This document shows positions 1 to 11,840 of a stretch of DNA of 64,000 nucleotides, one piece after another. The notes beneath the pieces were generated by a model. That model saw only the letters and a list, made by a program, of their open reading frames with translations, did not search any database and had not been told where the DNA came from. Position numbers and translations under genes: made by a program. Each line of letters opens with the position of its first letter. Position 1 is the first letter of the stretch. Source of the stretch: Dermanyssus gallinae (Eukaryota; Arthropoda; Arachnida; Mesostigmata; Dermanyssidae); the NCBI GenBank assembly GCA_003439945.1, contig QVRM01006124.1:62001-126000 (forward strand). The letters run 5' to 3'.

Positions 1-1246
1 CATGGCTGCGCTGTCTAACTTGCTCGGCTGAAAATCTGGTCAATTTGTTGGCGGTTTCCGTTAGAAGTTGCATCCAGAAACTGCTGACATGGCACTTTCT
101 CTAATAGTGGCGGGGCAAATGAGTTTGTTCGTTTGTTTGCATCTGCACTAGCGCTGCTTTCGTGTAGGAAGCAAGCGTTGGTAACAGCTTTGTTTGCATT
201 TATCACTCTCCCTCCTCTTCGAGTCTACATCAAAGTGTACTTTGGTCGCGGTTAGGCAATAAAGCGATTCGAAGCATTTTACCGATCTTGGCGTCACAGA
301 ATGTACTCAATTACTGTAGTCTCGCAAATCAGCCATCCATCTGCACTCCATTGAAGTGTTCAAGGTAGCAAGCTGCGACAAATCGTCGTTCATGTTCCCT
401 ACTATTAGAGAAATCTGAAAGTTGACATACATCGAGGTAGACTCGTTGTACGCACTGTGCATCCTAAGCACATCTAATCTAAGTGAAAAAATTACATCTA
501 ATATTATGTGCCATTATAAATCGGTGCCTTCTGGCGAGTATAGTCTTTCAACAGCCGGCCTCAGCATTGTACGTACGTCCCACCCGCACGAATTCTAATG
601 CAACTTCCCGGTTTCTTACAATTTAGAAGTCTACACTTCAAGAGATGTCTCTATGACTATCTCTGATTTATTGCGTTTCCCAAACAAACATTACACAATT
701 TCCATTCAAATCCACTCATCTAATTCAATTGCGTATCTGTAATGCCATTTTTTTTATGGAGAAGATAAGTTGGGTTCCGACTGATCGGTTTTGACCTGAA
801 GGCCACTGCCGCATTCGTTGCAATGAGATCTCTACCATAGAATAGTACCAGCTGGCAAGAGTCTCTGCCTATCAAATAGTACCAGCAGTCCTACTGTTAC
901 GTGCCTTGTGCCTTGCAAAGACCTCCCCTGTCTCCCCCGTTTGGTCTGTCGTACCCCGTTTGTTCGTGCCGATGAGACAAAGTAACTTTCCACTTCTTCT
1001 CTTTCACACACTTTTGTGTCCTATCTCGGTTCGACAAGGCTGTGCTGCTTCTACTACGTGTAGTCGACGACGAAGACGGCCCAGATAAGCTACTGCAGAA
1101 GGCATGTCACTAGGACAGCCTCAAAGAGTGGTGGTTACCAGTGGAGCCTCAAAGGTGGTGGTTACTCTGGCGACCACTTTTGGATCTGTTAGGCTGTTTG
1201 CCGCCGCTTAGCTTGGTTCTTATAATGCAGCTATCTGCCGCTTCCT
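1..1246. other. No gene recognised
   Basis: I see no recognisable coding region, RNA gene or transposon here. The only structure is small-scale: the motif AATAGTACCAGC occurs twice near 841-890, and a roughly 28-bp imperfect tandem duplication (GCCTCAAAG followed by GTGGTGGTTAC) lies at about 1118-1170. Confidence 0.5.
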
Positions 1247-1573
1247 TTAGGATAACGTGTGCTGCTGGTTGAAAGCCACCGCGTCCGCTATCCGCTCGAT
1301 TTCTTTCTCCCGAACGTGAGCCATCTGGCTCTTATGTTCCAGCCTAGAAACAGCGCTCGTCCGAACTGCTTGTCTGGTCGCTCGCGTGCCTTCCCAATAT
1401 TTTTTTCCCGTTAGACGAGCACAAGTTGGACCGATGGCGTCTCTTTGCCTCGCCTTTCTTCGTTCCCTATGCTTTGTCTTGCCTCTGCGTCTTCCAACAT
1501 AACGCAAGGCCACCGTTTTCTTGTATTTTATCTGTTTACATGAGGGTTCCCTCATATGAGTAGGTTTTAGCAT
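1247..1573 (-). pseudogene. Repeated ORF1-like segment, copy 1
   Basis: An open frame of 108 codons on the minus strand. About 160 bp of it (roughly 1255-1410) is clearly similar to 5275-5420. Both copies read RQ(A/T) followed by a short stretch, then HVRE and later AFNQ, with compatible codon changes, so the segment was once coding. The rest is basic and charged (RRRGKTKHRERRKARQRD). In the second copy a Cys-rich stretch lies upstream on the same strand, so I infer the first ORF of a LINE or a similar repeat protein. Family not identified. The frame contains no decisive motif and this copy is probably not functional. Confidence 0.35.
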
Positions 1574-2827
1574 GCTCTATGCTAGAAATCTATGCCAACT
1601 GTTGTCTGCTGCGTTTAGGCTCACCTATGCTAATTGCACGCAGACTTCAGAGCTGAAGCAAATGCACGATATTTCAGAAACCGCGTACAAGTTAGTCGAT
1701 TTTACTTTTCAATAAGAAATCCTCTGTTGTTTTATTGTATTCGCGATAAATCACGGCGGCACTTTCTTCTGACGACTTCAGCTTGGTGGAGCGTATGCCG
1801 TCTCAGCATTCTACTTTTAGCGCCTTCCGCTAGAATAGCGTGTATGCATCTGACATCTGTCTTAATGAATAGAAATACTTCAAATGGATTTATCCACCCA
1901 TGAAGGGACGCCACCAGTGCGCCTAGCCTGTTCGTTCTAGCTAACGGATGCTCCCAGGATGGCGGACTCTAGCGTAAATCGATTTCAGTCTCATTGTAGC
2001 GCTAGCGATTTGTCGCCTACGGCGACAGCGCACATTGAGTCAGGTCAAAAGGTCTCTGTGTACCTAACTATCCTACGCAGGGGCGATAGCGGTAACTTCA
2101 ACTCCACCTTTAGCACGCGGGTTCTCGGTTTTATTTTAAGGATATAGCATCAAGCTTTGAGACAGATGCGAGTTTTGGTTTCAGCTCGCCTTCTTGCGGC
2201 AAGCTTGCTGTAGCTGTTTTCCAGCAGCAGCTCTTTACGTTAAACATTCTACTGGCCTGCCAGTATCGGGTGTGGATATTCTCAACTTAAGTCGTACTTT
2301 GTGACTTTACAGCTTCGTGCTTGCACCTGGGGCCTGCTCGAGCTTGTTTGCTGCAGCGTAATATATATACTTCGAGACGACACTTAGGTGACCACAAAGT
2401 AGCCCCGATACATGATCGATTTCCCCATCGCTTAGATTATTGGCTACTCTCAAGCCCAAGTCCAATATTATTTGGCAGAGTGCATCATGTCGACAGTTTC
2501 TCTATAAACTCAAACGTATTTTCTATCACTGCGGGCTTTATGTACATGGCGACCAGGTTGATTGCCTTGCCCATGATTGCCTTTATGTTACCTAGTCGGC
2601 TGTTATGAACGACTTACGGGCGAAAGGCGGTTTCGTACTATTCTTGTCCAAGGGTGTTAGGGACCATGTCTCCGTGAGCACTAGAAATGCATTTTATTCA
2701 TGGTCAGAAGTTTAATTTGTTCTATCGGACCCTTGCAGTTTCTCAGTTTCTTCTTTAGCGTTTGACTAAATTCAGCAGACATGCTACCATTTCATACAGA
2801 CTGGACCTCCGTGGTAGACGGGCTTAT
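1574..2827. other. No gene recognised
   Basis: Mixed-composition DNA with short ORFs only. I found no conserved motif that I can name. A minus-strand frame around 2380-2470 contains VANNLSDGEIDHVSG, which could be a LINE remnant but cannot be assigned. Confidence 0.4.
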
Positions 2828-3010
2828 TCATGTAAGTCGGTCTTCGCCGCGGACATTTCGTTGACTTTGCGGGTCATCGCGGCTATTCCTGCCTGAGTGA
2901 AGTCCTGCAATGGGTACGCAGTGTGACACGTTGGCTCCGTGCCCGTTGGAGGGATAACACACGGACTTGTGTTGAGCAGAGGCGGCTTTTGAGGTGCCCA
3001 TTCTAATCAT
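2828..3010 (-). pseudogene. Possible CCHC zinc-knuckle remnant
   Basis: A 60-codon minus-strand frame contains VCYPSNGHGANVSHCVP, close to the C-x2-C-x4-H-x4-C spacing of the zinc knuckles in LINE ORF1 and retrotransposon gag proteins, but one cysteine is missing. The neighbourhood contains LINE debris (4174-4690, same strand), although the order is wrong for both to belong to one element, because ORF1 should lie at the higher coordinate. A chance match is quite possible. Confidence 0.2.
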
Positions 3011-3504
3011 CTAAAAAAATTGCGACTCGTAGGCAGAATGATTTTGCAACTGTCTTAGTTGCCTACGTAGTACGAGCAGGCATTTCTGTGAACCATGATA
3101 CGATACATAAGGTGTTGAATTAGAATGTAATCCATGTTTAATTCCCCTTTTGCCGGAAACTTAAGTGTCGCTGGTATTTTTGCGGGAAGTGCTACACTGA
3201 GAGATGATTACGATAGTTCGTCGCGACTCGTTGTTATGCTCGCATAATTTTGCTGCGCTGCCCCTTCTCTGAAAAAGTCAGAACTTTATTCTACGCACCT
3301 TTGGAAGACGCAATTCAGAGGCAGAATTCAGTCGTCATATTTACAGTGGCGACTAACGTTGGTAGGACCAATACGGTCCCGCAATACTTAGTCTTCCGCA
3401 CGAACGAGGTATCGATTTTTCAGGCTGTACTCATAACTACTGCTATCTTCTTAAAAAGATGGCCAACTGTACGAGAATTCAAATTTTTTTAAGGAGGTTG
3501 TTTT

Positions 3505-3769
3505 TAATTCTAGACTATTCTTCGTCCCCTACGGGCTTGGAATTAAACCTGAGGTATATCTTTAATGCACCGAGGGCCGGATACGTTAGGATATATAGGG
3601 TTTCCCCAACAGTACTTGTGGTAGCTTGGCCGCTGACTCTTAGCCGTATGGTTTATGATCTATTCTCAACGAGCATCGCTCAAAGAAAATTGGATCAACA
3701 ACAGGGATTGAATCGGTGACACCCCGGTAGATGACAACCATGACTAGCGCACTAGTCCTCTAGACCATG
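3505..3769 (-). repeat. tRNA-derived SINE, family 1, copy A
   Basis: This stretch aligns along about 260 bp with 51800-52067. Shared blocks in + strand order are TTCTAGACTAT, the CCC(T/G)ACGGGCTTG block, CACCGAGGGCCGG or its variant, GAGCAT(C/T)GCTCAA, then CGGTAGATGACA and CTAGCGCACTAG. Read on the minus strand the last blocks form a tRNA-like head: an A-box-like GACTAGTGCG and a decayed B box GATTCAATCCC at about 3702-3712. A pol III promoter head followed by an unrelated body is the definition of a tRNA-derived SINE. I cannot find target-site duplications around this copy, so it is old. Confidence 0.65.
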
Positions 3770-4173
3770 CCGTCACTGGCCCACTGTACTGCTTTTGGTT
3801 TAGTGAAAACGGCCTCGACATTAAAACGCATTTTACTTGAAGTTATCGTCGTGGTCTCCGCTAGTAGAATGTCTATGTTACCTGACTCCACGTTGCTCTT
3901 TAGGATGTTTCGGAGACTGCCTTATGTACTGTTGGTACAGACAGTTATCGGCATCTCGTGAGGGACTCTCATCTACTATGCTCCGGGCTCTTCCCCACGT
4001 CGGAATTGTATAGCATTACTTCAAAATCTTTGACATCATAAAGCTCGTTTGCTCCCCGTCGTCGGTGACCTCTGAGGTAGAGAGCATACAGACGTCTGTA
4101 GTCGCCTTACCACGAAGTCTCCGCACAGGCAGTTATACCATGGTCGAATGTCTAGAATAAGTAGCCGCGTCTA
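3770..4173. other. No gene recognised
   Basis: A short plus-strand ORF (3767-3961) has no recognisable domain. Some of this stretch may be the eroded 3' end of the minus-strand LINE that follows. Confidence 0.4.
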
Positions 4174-4690
4174 TTAGTCCATGTCGTTGTGCGAAGAGGT
4201 GCTCTCACTCCCCCGTCCACGCGTTCTATGTCGCCCCCTCTGACCCTTTAGAGATCTAGATTCGTGTTGAGGAATCACTCTCCGCCTGTTTCGTGTGGTG
4301 CATAACGCCATGTCTTTCCATACAGAGGCGATGTAAAGCGCCGCCGATTCGGTGACCCGCGTTAGAGCACCTCCCCACATTTGGGAGTATCCTTGCCAGG
4401 TTGCGCAACCTTGGCCATCTTTTTTTGCAACATGTTTGATACGCGGCATTTCTGAATGACCCGTGCCAATAACGGCTATGTAATTGGCCTCCGATTTGAT
4501 AGGTAATACGTGCAAGTATATGACGGATATGCGCCGTTTTGTGCAAGGCTTTCATTTTACTAGAGGAGAGCTGCAGCCGCTTATTAAGAGCGTGGCTCAC
4601 CGTTTTCTGTAGAGATGTTTCTTTCCGGGCCATGACGGTCATGTCTGGGTTGGCGTATAGGCATACGCAATAGTCTCCACTCGCTAGGAT
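4174..4690 (-). pseudogene. LINE reverse transcriptase fragment, R1-like
   Basis: Two overlapping minus-strand frames together give the back half of a non-LTR reverse transcriptase. Near 4640 the frame reads YANPDM then TVMARKETSL, where an active enzyme has YADD followed by a similar helix; the catalytic Asp pair is therefore lost. Next come the primer-grip/thumb-like HALNKRLQLSSSKMKAL, then LARILPNVG, and in the other frame ESAALYIASVWKDMAL. The LAR-x-MPNVGG and (L/A)LY-x-(A/S)-x-VW blocks are typical of R1-clade LINEs. At least one frameshift separates the blocks. Upstream on the minus strand (4691-5150) the homology fades. A dead, 5'-truncated copy. Confidence 0.65.
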
Positions 4691-5156
4691 AAATTATGGA
4701 GGCGAACGACATCGCGACCACACTATTATCAGTTTTCAATTATCCGTATTGAACGTATTTTTAATAGTTTGTAGTCTTCAATGCCTCCTCTACGATCCAG
4801 TGTAAAACCCGGTGAATTACATCCATTGCCGACACAGAATGTCTATTTCGCGGCAAGTTCATCATTAAGTTAGCCTACTTTGATGCTTTCTACCAGCTCG
4901 CCAAGTGTATGGCGAAGAAAATGATCTCCCCGTAGAATGTTCGTGATTGCCTCTGCGACCATTCGAGAGGGCCGCTTCGATAATGTTCGTACTATCTCGG
5001 AAGGGGTTTCTCCGTGTGACCCTCCTTATCTTGCCCATTGCAATCCGTTGGTAATCCTATGGTTTTACCTTTATTGCTTCGATAAGGTCTTGTCAAGCTA
5101 TCATTTTCGAACGAGCTATCTCCGTCGTAAGTTGTCTCCTGCCATCCAGTTATTTG

Positions 5157-5600
5157 TCATGCAGCAAACGGTGCGCCACTCAAAGATTTGCTTTTATCTC
5201 GCCTTTCCGCCGTTCTGTCGCGTTGGCAGGCACAGCGACCAGAAAAATCGCTTAGTTTGCTTCTTCTGATGCTGCTACCGGGCCAGCTTGTGCTGGTTGA
5301 AAGCCGTGGCGACGTTCCACTCGGTTTCGTATTCCCGAACGTGAACCACTTGGCTCTCAAGTTCCAGCCCAGAAATGGTGCTTTCTTGAGCTGTTTGTCT
5401 TGTCGCGTGCCTTCCCTAATACTTATTGGTCATCTTACAGAGATTAAATTAAATTTATATTAGAAGGCTTGGAGTGGGAAGGTTAGGGTATCCTTCCTGG
5501 ACGTTGCCGATGGCCATGAGCCAGCATTTCTGGCCGCTCTCTGTCATACGGAATCTATGAAATGGGGGTGCGCAGACCGGGTGGTAGCAAGTCAGGCAGT
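5157..5600 (-). pseudogene. Repeated ORF1-like segment, copy 2, with Cys-rich stretch
   Basis: About 5275-5420 is the partner of 1255-1410; the minus-strand frame reads GLELESQVVHVREYE and then AFNQ. Further upstream on the same strand (5460-5600) a frame reads VCPYCLTCYHPVCAPP, a cluster of four cysteines and a histidine that resembles half of a PHD-like or zinc-knuckle finger. Cys-finger plus charged segment is an arrangement seen in ORF1 proteins of some LINEs, so I infer that origin. The two parts are now in different frames. It abuts a LINE RT fragment of the opposite orientation at 5606, so two elements meet here. Confidence 0.4.
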
Positions 5601-5605
5601 ATGGG

Positions 5606-6050
5606 CAGACTTTCAAGTTTGTAAATAAATTCACATACTTAGGCATTACATTGGCTTCCTTAGTCAAAGCCTTTGCTATGCACATTAGGAAAAGCAATGG
5701 TTGTGTCAACAACACTTAAGAGAGCTCGCAGGGGCTTTCACTCAAGAGACAACTAGCCCTTTTGGATCGAAAAATAGCGCTAATTGCTTCAAGCAGCATT
5801 AAGCTCCTATGGGCGTAACTAACAGTAGAATACTTTTGGGAAAGTGGATACATTTGTGAATATGATGAACATAGTGATATTGAAGTGCTTAGCGGATTAA
5901 TTCGAATTAAATGGGATATACAAGATACCGAGTAATACGTCAGAAGATAATAGCATTGTAAAGTGGCTTCGTAAAGAAGGATTGTATTTTTTTAGTCTAA
6001 AAAGGCCTACGATATTGACAAGAAAGGTACCTTATATATGCTCATAGGGG
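5606..6050 (+). pseudogene. LINE reverse transcriptase C-terminal fragment
   Basis: On the plus strand the frame reads VNKFTYLGITLASLVKAF, the KYLG(V/I)(T/H)L block that follows the catalytic palm in non-LTR reverse transcriptases. About 30 codons on it reads LSLKRQLALLDRKIALIA then IKLLW, the next conserved block of the thumb and connector in several LINE clades. Stops interrupt the frame after each block. The upstream palm (YADD) region is absent, cut off at the junction with the opposite-strand segment at about 5600. Clade not assigned. Confidence 0.65.
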
Positions 6051-8273
6051 AAGATGGATTCGAAGCAAGTTGCGTTATAAGTATATTTTACAGAGGAGCC
6101 ACAGTAATGATCAAACGAAAAAGGATCCAGTCAAGTGAAAATAGTATTGCTAAAGGTGCAACAAAGGAGTGTCCCTTACCATCGGTAGCTTTTCTAATAC
6201 ATTATAGATAGAAAGAATCTGGGTTTAACAGGAAAACAAATATTTGAAAGACTGGGGAAGCTTTCTAAACGTCGCTAATAACCAAAAGCAGCAGTTCGGG
6301 GCGGTCTCCGCCATTAACTAGTCCCTGTTTTGGTTAGATTGGGTTATTACCGGCAGTGAATCGTGTCGTTGCGACACCCGTCTCATGCTTGGCACAAGGC
6401 ACTCGATAAATAAATTGTGCTCAATGTTTTCATTGTTTGAAAACTGAGTCGCGAACCTGTGCGGTGGCCTGCTAAAGCACAGCATGCTGGAAGTTGTTTT
6501 CAGCACACAAAGTACAGAGAGCTCGCCCTATACTTAAATCGTTCAGAATACGCGATGTAGATCGTTTTGCTGTCGTGGTCATATTTCAGGTTTTGGTTAG
6601 TGATCTTTATTTTAGTTTCAATGGTGTTTGATTGACTTGCTCTTACATTAATTCATCGTAAAGACATCGCGCTGCGCTCTGCTGGGAATCTTAGTTTAAC
6701 TTAAACTCCCTTCAATTTAAAAAAATGGTAATGATTTGGGCGTATCTTGGATCTCATGACATACGGTGGAACGCTTTCCTACTTAAGGACATGTCATTGA
6801 CATACATTTTCTGGCTAAATATCGTGTTTTTTTTATTAGCGGATCTCGCTACCGCAAGAGATGGATTTAGTTTTAAAAAAACTGTCACTGTGATATATCA
6901 GTTTAGTCTAAAATATTGCTTATGGATAAACTGTTCACTGCTGAAATTGAACACATTTCCAGGGCCCACCTTCCAGGCTTCTATATTTGCTACTGTTGCG
7001 CCCTATTCTTCACGTTTCCGGACAAACTTCTAAAAGAGGGAGGAGAAACTGCACTTTAGTAATCCGAGATGCACGTTGTTTCAGGCCAGTGTTCACTGCA
7101 GGGATGATAATGCGCTTCCAGGTTAACGTTCTGACAGTAGCAGTATTAGTTTCATTTACTAGTAACTCACTTTACTAACATATGATTTAGGTACTTTGCA
7201 GAGACGTTGCTATTTTTTTCCAATTTCCAGTAGCACTAATTAACGGGGCATAAACCTTGTTCTTTTACAGTTTTTTGTGTCAACCAAAATTTGGCTTTTA
7301 AATGCACACTGTAGATCACCAGATATATTCTTTTGCTAAAGTTCGTCTACAGGTACTGCGTCGGAACACCTTTGCAGTAATACATGCAACAGTCCGCTCT
7401 TCAAAGCTTACAGTTGTGCGCCGTGGCTAATTCGTAAAATATTTTCTTGAACAAATCATCCAGACCGTGAATGGCAAGCCTAGTAACAATGTGCCTGTTC
7501 ATAACTTGCAATTGTTACATAGGATCTCGGACATTAGCAACTACTCGTGATTGCAGAGTTCCTTCTAAGAAATAAAGGCTATCGACAATGTTAGAAGGTA
7601 CAACGCATTTTATGTAAATCGGGCTTGCTTTTTTTATTGTTTCTAACCACAACGTAGTGCTGTTTGAATCCGCGACTATCCTGAGTCACATTCGCCAGTA
7701 GTAGATTTTATATGCATATCGACCATATCCGTCGCGTCGTCCAGTAAAATTGTTTGACAGGCAAGGTAAATTTATGGCTGGCAACACACAGGCTTCAAAA
7801 CAGTAGGACCATTGCTAGAGTTTAACGTAGAAGTTCGGGCCTTAGTAGTGACAACCCTCACAAATTATGCACGAGGGCCTCCTATTTACATGATGTACTT
7901 CGCATACATGCGACAGTTCGCCAATAGCGCACCCGATGTCGAAGACAACTCGCACCTAAATAATAACTTCGCTATCAGGATAACACCTACCATCTGTATT
8001 CTGCGTACTAAACGTAATTGAAGCACAATTTAGAATCCACAATTCGATTGCCAACGACACATTTAGCCAGGCTGTCAATGGCTGACTGCAATAGCTATAA
8101 AAAGTGAAAATTTTATTGAATATTCAAGTTTACCTGTCAAATGTTTATGAACGCTCGACATATTTAACTATTGCAACTTCTACAGGCCAACTACGGCGTC
8201 TCAAAGCCTATTCTGGCGTACTATGTTCCGGACTAACGACCAATAACTCGCTTACAACAAGAGGACGAGCAAG
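6051..8273. other. No gene recognised; one weak signal-peptide-like ORF
   Basis: AT-rich DNA. A plus ORF at 6725-7033 contains an internal ATG at 6791 whose first residues, MSLTYIFWLNIVFFLLADLA, look like a signal peptide followed by TARDG. The rest of that frame has no identifiable domain and AT-rich DNA often encodes hydrophobic runs by chance, so I do not call a gene. Confidence 0.35.
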
Positions 8274-8324
8274 AGGCATCATGCGTTATCGCGAATAGAA
8301 GGCATCACGCGACATCGCGAATAG
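8274..8324. repeat. 26-bp tandem duplication
   Basis: Two adjacent units beginning AGGCATCA(T/C)GCG and ending ATCGCGAATAG, with a few substitutions. Likely a simple local duplication. Confidence 0.75.
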
Positions 8325-8553
8325 TGCCACCGGATTTTATCACCTTACGAGCATTTAAAGTGGAACATCGACATGTTATGCCCTATTCTATCAAAACTAT
8401 ACAATATTTATTTTAATGTCTTTGGCACGAAACGATGCCTGCCAGATGACGGAAAAGCTCTATAGAGCCTAGTTTTAGGCGTAAGAATGGCGGAATTGAC
8501 CCGCCTAAATTACAAGTGCTTTGCCGTAACATGAAGATCGTTTAAACCAGTTG

Positions 8554-8624
8554 TCGTTCAAGGGCTTATTAGACTCTCAGAAACTCATATCGTTTAAGGG
8601 CTTATTAGACTTAGAAACTCATAT
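8554..8624. repeat. 36-bp tandem duplication
   Basis: Two adjacent units beginning TCGTT(C/T)AAGGGCTTATTAG and ending AGAAACTCATA. The second unit lacks two bases. Confidence 0.8.
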
Positions 8625-8914
8625 AGTATACTATCTGTGTATGAACCTAATTGTTTAAAAGTTAAAGAATGCGTTCAAGTGTCGTTGTGAAAAAAAATGA
8701 CATTACGCGTTATCAGATACATGTGAGCACACAAATTAATGAAAAGCCCTTATTAGGTGAAGCCCAAAGTAAGAGACAAAAAAAGAAGGAGTATAGTACA
8801 TCGGACCATAGTGACGCGTTGCAAAACGTAGAGCTGCCATTTTATGTGGTAAATTATATTATGAAATTCATAACAAGGACTAACGTTTTCTGATTGCACG
8901 TTAAAGTCTCTACT

Positions 8915-8976
8915 ATGAAAAGCTTGAAGTTATATATATATATATATATATATATATTAACTTCAAGCTTATTTCA
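8915..8976. repeat. Palindrome around a TA microsatellite
   Basis: The arm AAGCTTGAAGTTA at 8920 is followed by (TA)n and then the exact reverse complement TAACTTCAAGCTT ending at 8970; similarity extends a few bases further on both sides. The whole can form one long hairpin. It could be a tiny relic of a transposon with inverted ends inserted at TA, or a replication-slippage palindrome. Confidence 0.8.
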
Positions 8977-10287
8977 CTGCTTTACGTCAACCACTGATAA
9001 CATTTGTAAAACGTGTACAACACACGCACTAAAAATCTGTTTCGTCATCGATTGTGCTGTGTAACGGACTGCCCAATCGTTATTTTGGGGGGATTTCGGC
9101 CTACCTAGGATTACTAAATACGCTAAGTCTTGGGCGGGTATTTTAGTCGTGTGCTATATAGGCAAAATTCTATAGTAGCTATACCGTTTCAGCGGCTTAA
9201 GGCAACCGACTGAAGCTTTTACTCATGTGACTCGCTTTGTTGATAACCAATCTTCTGGCCAATCTTTTCACCAAACTAATTGACATGAACGCACGCTATT
9301 ATGGTGGTTGGTCTACGATTCGTGGCTTATGATATCGCTGCTTGGCACTGAAACCAAAAAGCCAAATCAGTTTTTCTTCCGAGAATACTTCCTCTATATT
9401 ACCTTAAACGTTTGCGCCCTTTCTAGCCGGACCTCATCACAACCCCCCCCCCGGTTTGAAGAAAATTACTCTGTTAGACTTTTATCTTCAGAAACATCTG
9501 TGGCCTAAAGCCCGTACTTAAAGATCGTGAAATTATAAATTAAAATCATGTTAGTAGCTTGTTTCCCCTTTTCACGATGTCTTTGTTTTGAACGTCGGCA
9601 AATGTCCACCGTCCGATATCATCCACTTGCTTTGCGCCGATTATCTTCGATTATCTTAAGCTTTTCTGTCTACTCACCGGTCTCACACGCCTTTCTGCAA
9701 GCGGTAGTCGAGGGCGTCACCTGGTTGTGCGCTGAACATGGATTGCTACTGTTTTCCGCCAAAAGGGTAGTTCCAAAAAACGAACACAATAATGAAGCGT
9801 TCTAGACCATGACATCGCGGCGGACGGCACTACCTTTACGTTTCTTGTCGTCACTCGTAGCCCGAATATTACGGGCACCACCAATCTTTACTTTAGTGAC
9901 TATGCTACAGAGTGTTTTAGGTTTGTAGCATCTAGTCTCGACCAAACCGCGTTCCGCTGCTTCACTTGTAGGGTCGCTTAAGTGTAGGTGCAACCATAAA
10001 CGTATGTTAACTTAAATGAACGAATTGACAGCGCCAATTACACCAAAATGGTAAAACGCTAAAAGTATTTGGCACATCTTCCTGAGACGTATTATTTGGT
10101 GAAGATGTTCACAAGTCGGCGCAAACGATGCTCCAGATTTACCCTTAATTCCCTCGTTTGGTTCAATTAAAAAGTAAGACGAACGGTTGGTGCATGGGTT
10201 TCTATTTCAGCACTGTGAGAAAGTGTATTTTGATATGTATATTGGAGAAGCCTCCGTTCGTAGCGATTGGACGCAGTTTGGGCCATT
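8977..10287. other. No gene recognised
   Basis: Short ORFs only, with no recognisable domain. A short C-rich run lies at about 9442. Confidence 0.45.
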
Positions 10288-10653
<366 letters not shown>

Positions 10654-10659
10654 CATCAG

Positions 10660-11142
10660 CTAGTCGATGCAGCAGCAGCTTAGCGAACTGGTTGCCGAGC
10701 TTCTTCTCGCTCGCTCGCTTCACCTGTCTGATTTTCATAATTAATCAACAACCGCGTTGTGAGAACTTTTTGGCGCGCAGGAGCCCACTTCGGGGCTTCG
10801 GGACACGGGAACAGCTTCCAACCGGAATGAAAACCCACCACCGTCGGGAAGTTGAACTTTTAAGTACATTCGGCGCCGCCGACGTTCTCTGCCCACCAAG
10901 AGGCCGCACGACGTACGAACGGACGGCCTGGCCAGCCGGTCGGTTGAAAAACGGCGCCGCCGCTCCGGGGATTGAGCAAATGTGCTGTTAGTGCCAGCCA
11001 ATGCGCGGCCACCATCACCACCGCCTCCATCAAAAGAGCTTAACAGTGCAGCCCGAAACACAGTAGCGTCATCGCGCCTGCCCTCCAAATCGTGACCCCA
11101 CTAACCCCCCGCCCCACCCATATGCGTCTGCATATTTGCAAG
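10660..11142 (+). other. GC-rich block ending in a strong splice donor
   Basis: Composition changes sharply from the GTT array to a GC- and CpG-rich block (GGCGCCGCC motifs, GGCGCGC). It ends in TTGCAAG followed by GTGAGT (donor at 11143), close to the metazoan consensus. A short frame starting ATGCGTCTG at about 11122 would run in phase to that donor. This is what a first exon next to a CpG-rich promoter looks like, but no downstream partner exon can be identified. Inference only. Confidence 0.25.
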
Positions 11143-11329
11143 GTGAGTGAGCCAAGCCTTTGCGCACCATTAGACGCGAGAGACGGAGATAGAGAGATAA
11201 CGTAGAATAGGCGCCGGTAGCAGTATAACAGCGATTGCATTGCCGTTGCCGCAGAAGCAGAACAGCAGCATTTGTAGCAGACGTGGGAGAGTTGTAGCCA
11301 GCGGATCGAGATCTGGATCCGTAAGACGA

Positions 11330-11720
11330 AGCACGACGAAGATGTAGTGAGAGCTAGAGAGAAACTAAGAGATACGCACGGAAAAAAGAAGAAAACAAGC
11401 AGGTGGAGAAAGAGGAGGAGATGGAAATTATGATATTAAAAACAAAGGAGTAAGAGGAACGGAGAAGGCGCGAGAACTAGGAGAGGGCAGAAACGAGGTA
11501 ACCAGGAAGAGAGCCAATGATGCAGCTGCTCCTCGACCGCCTGCCCGATCTGTTTGGCTATCGAAGAAAGACGAGCCACTTTTCCCCAGTGTGGAAAGAA
11601 GGGAAGTATGAAGGGAAGGCAAGGGAAGTATGAAGGGAAGGCAAGGGAAGTATGAAGGGAAAACAAGGGAAGTATGAAGAGAAGGCAATGAGTTCCCCTT
11701 TTCGTTTGTCTTTCCCATCA
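11330..11720. repeat. Purine-rich tract with 22-bp minisatellite
   Basis: The plus strand is strongly purine-rich. Within it, four units of a 22-bp repeat (GGGAAGTATGAAGGGAAGGC plus AA) lie at about 11601-11688, the third and fourth slightly diverged. The minus-strand frames through it encode repeated SLHTSL and FPSYFPCLPF blocks, which follow from the repeat and are not evidence of a gene. Confidence 0.8.
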
Positions 11721-11795
11721 TCTCCAAAAAGAGATTAGTTCCCCATCACCTCTAAGGGGAGCGCCGAAACGAAATTGGGCTAAAACGTTTCTCGT

Positions 11796-11840
11796 TATAT
11801 AATCCAGCCGGCCAGCTAGCCGGACAATCAGTCAATCAGT
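11796..11840 (+). promoter_or_regulatory. Possible TATA/Inr core promoter
   Basis: TATATAA at 11796-11802 is followed 34 bp downstream by TCAGT (11828) and again by TCAGT (11836), the arthropod initiator core. The spacing is close to the usual 30-33 bp. The purine-rich and GC-rich DNA upstream fits a promoter, but no coding exon is recognisable downstream. Both motifs are short and could be chance. Confidence 0.25.

Noticed and set aside
6791..6880. Secreted-protein first exon
   Set aside because: The signal-peptide-like start is the only evidence and such hydrophobic runs are common in AT-rich DNA.
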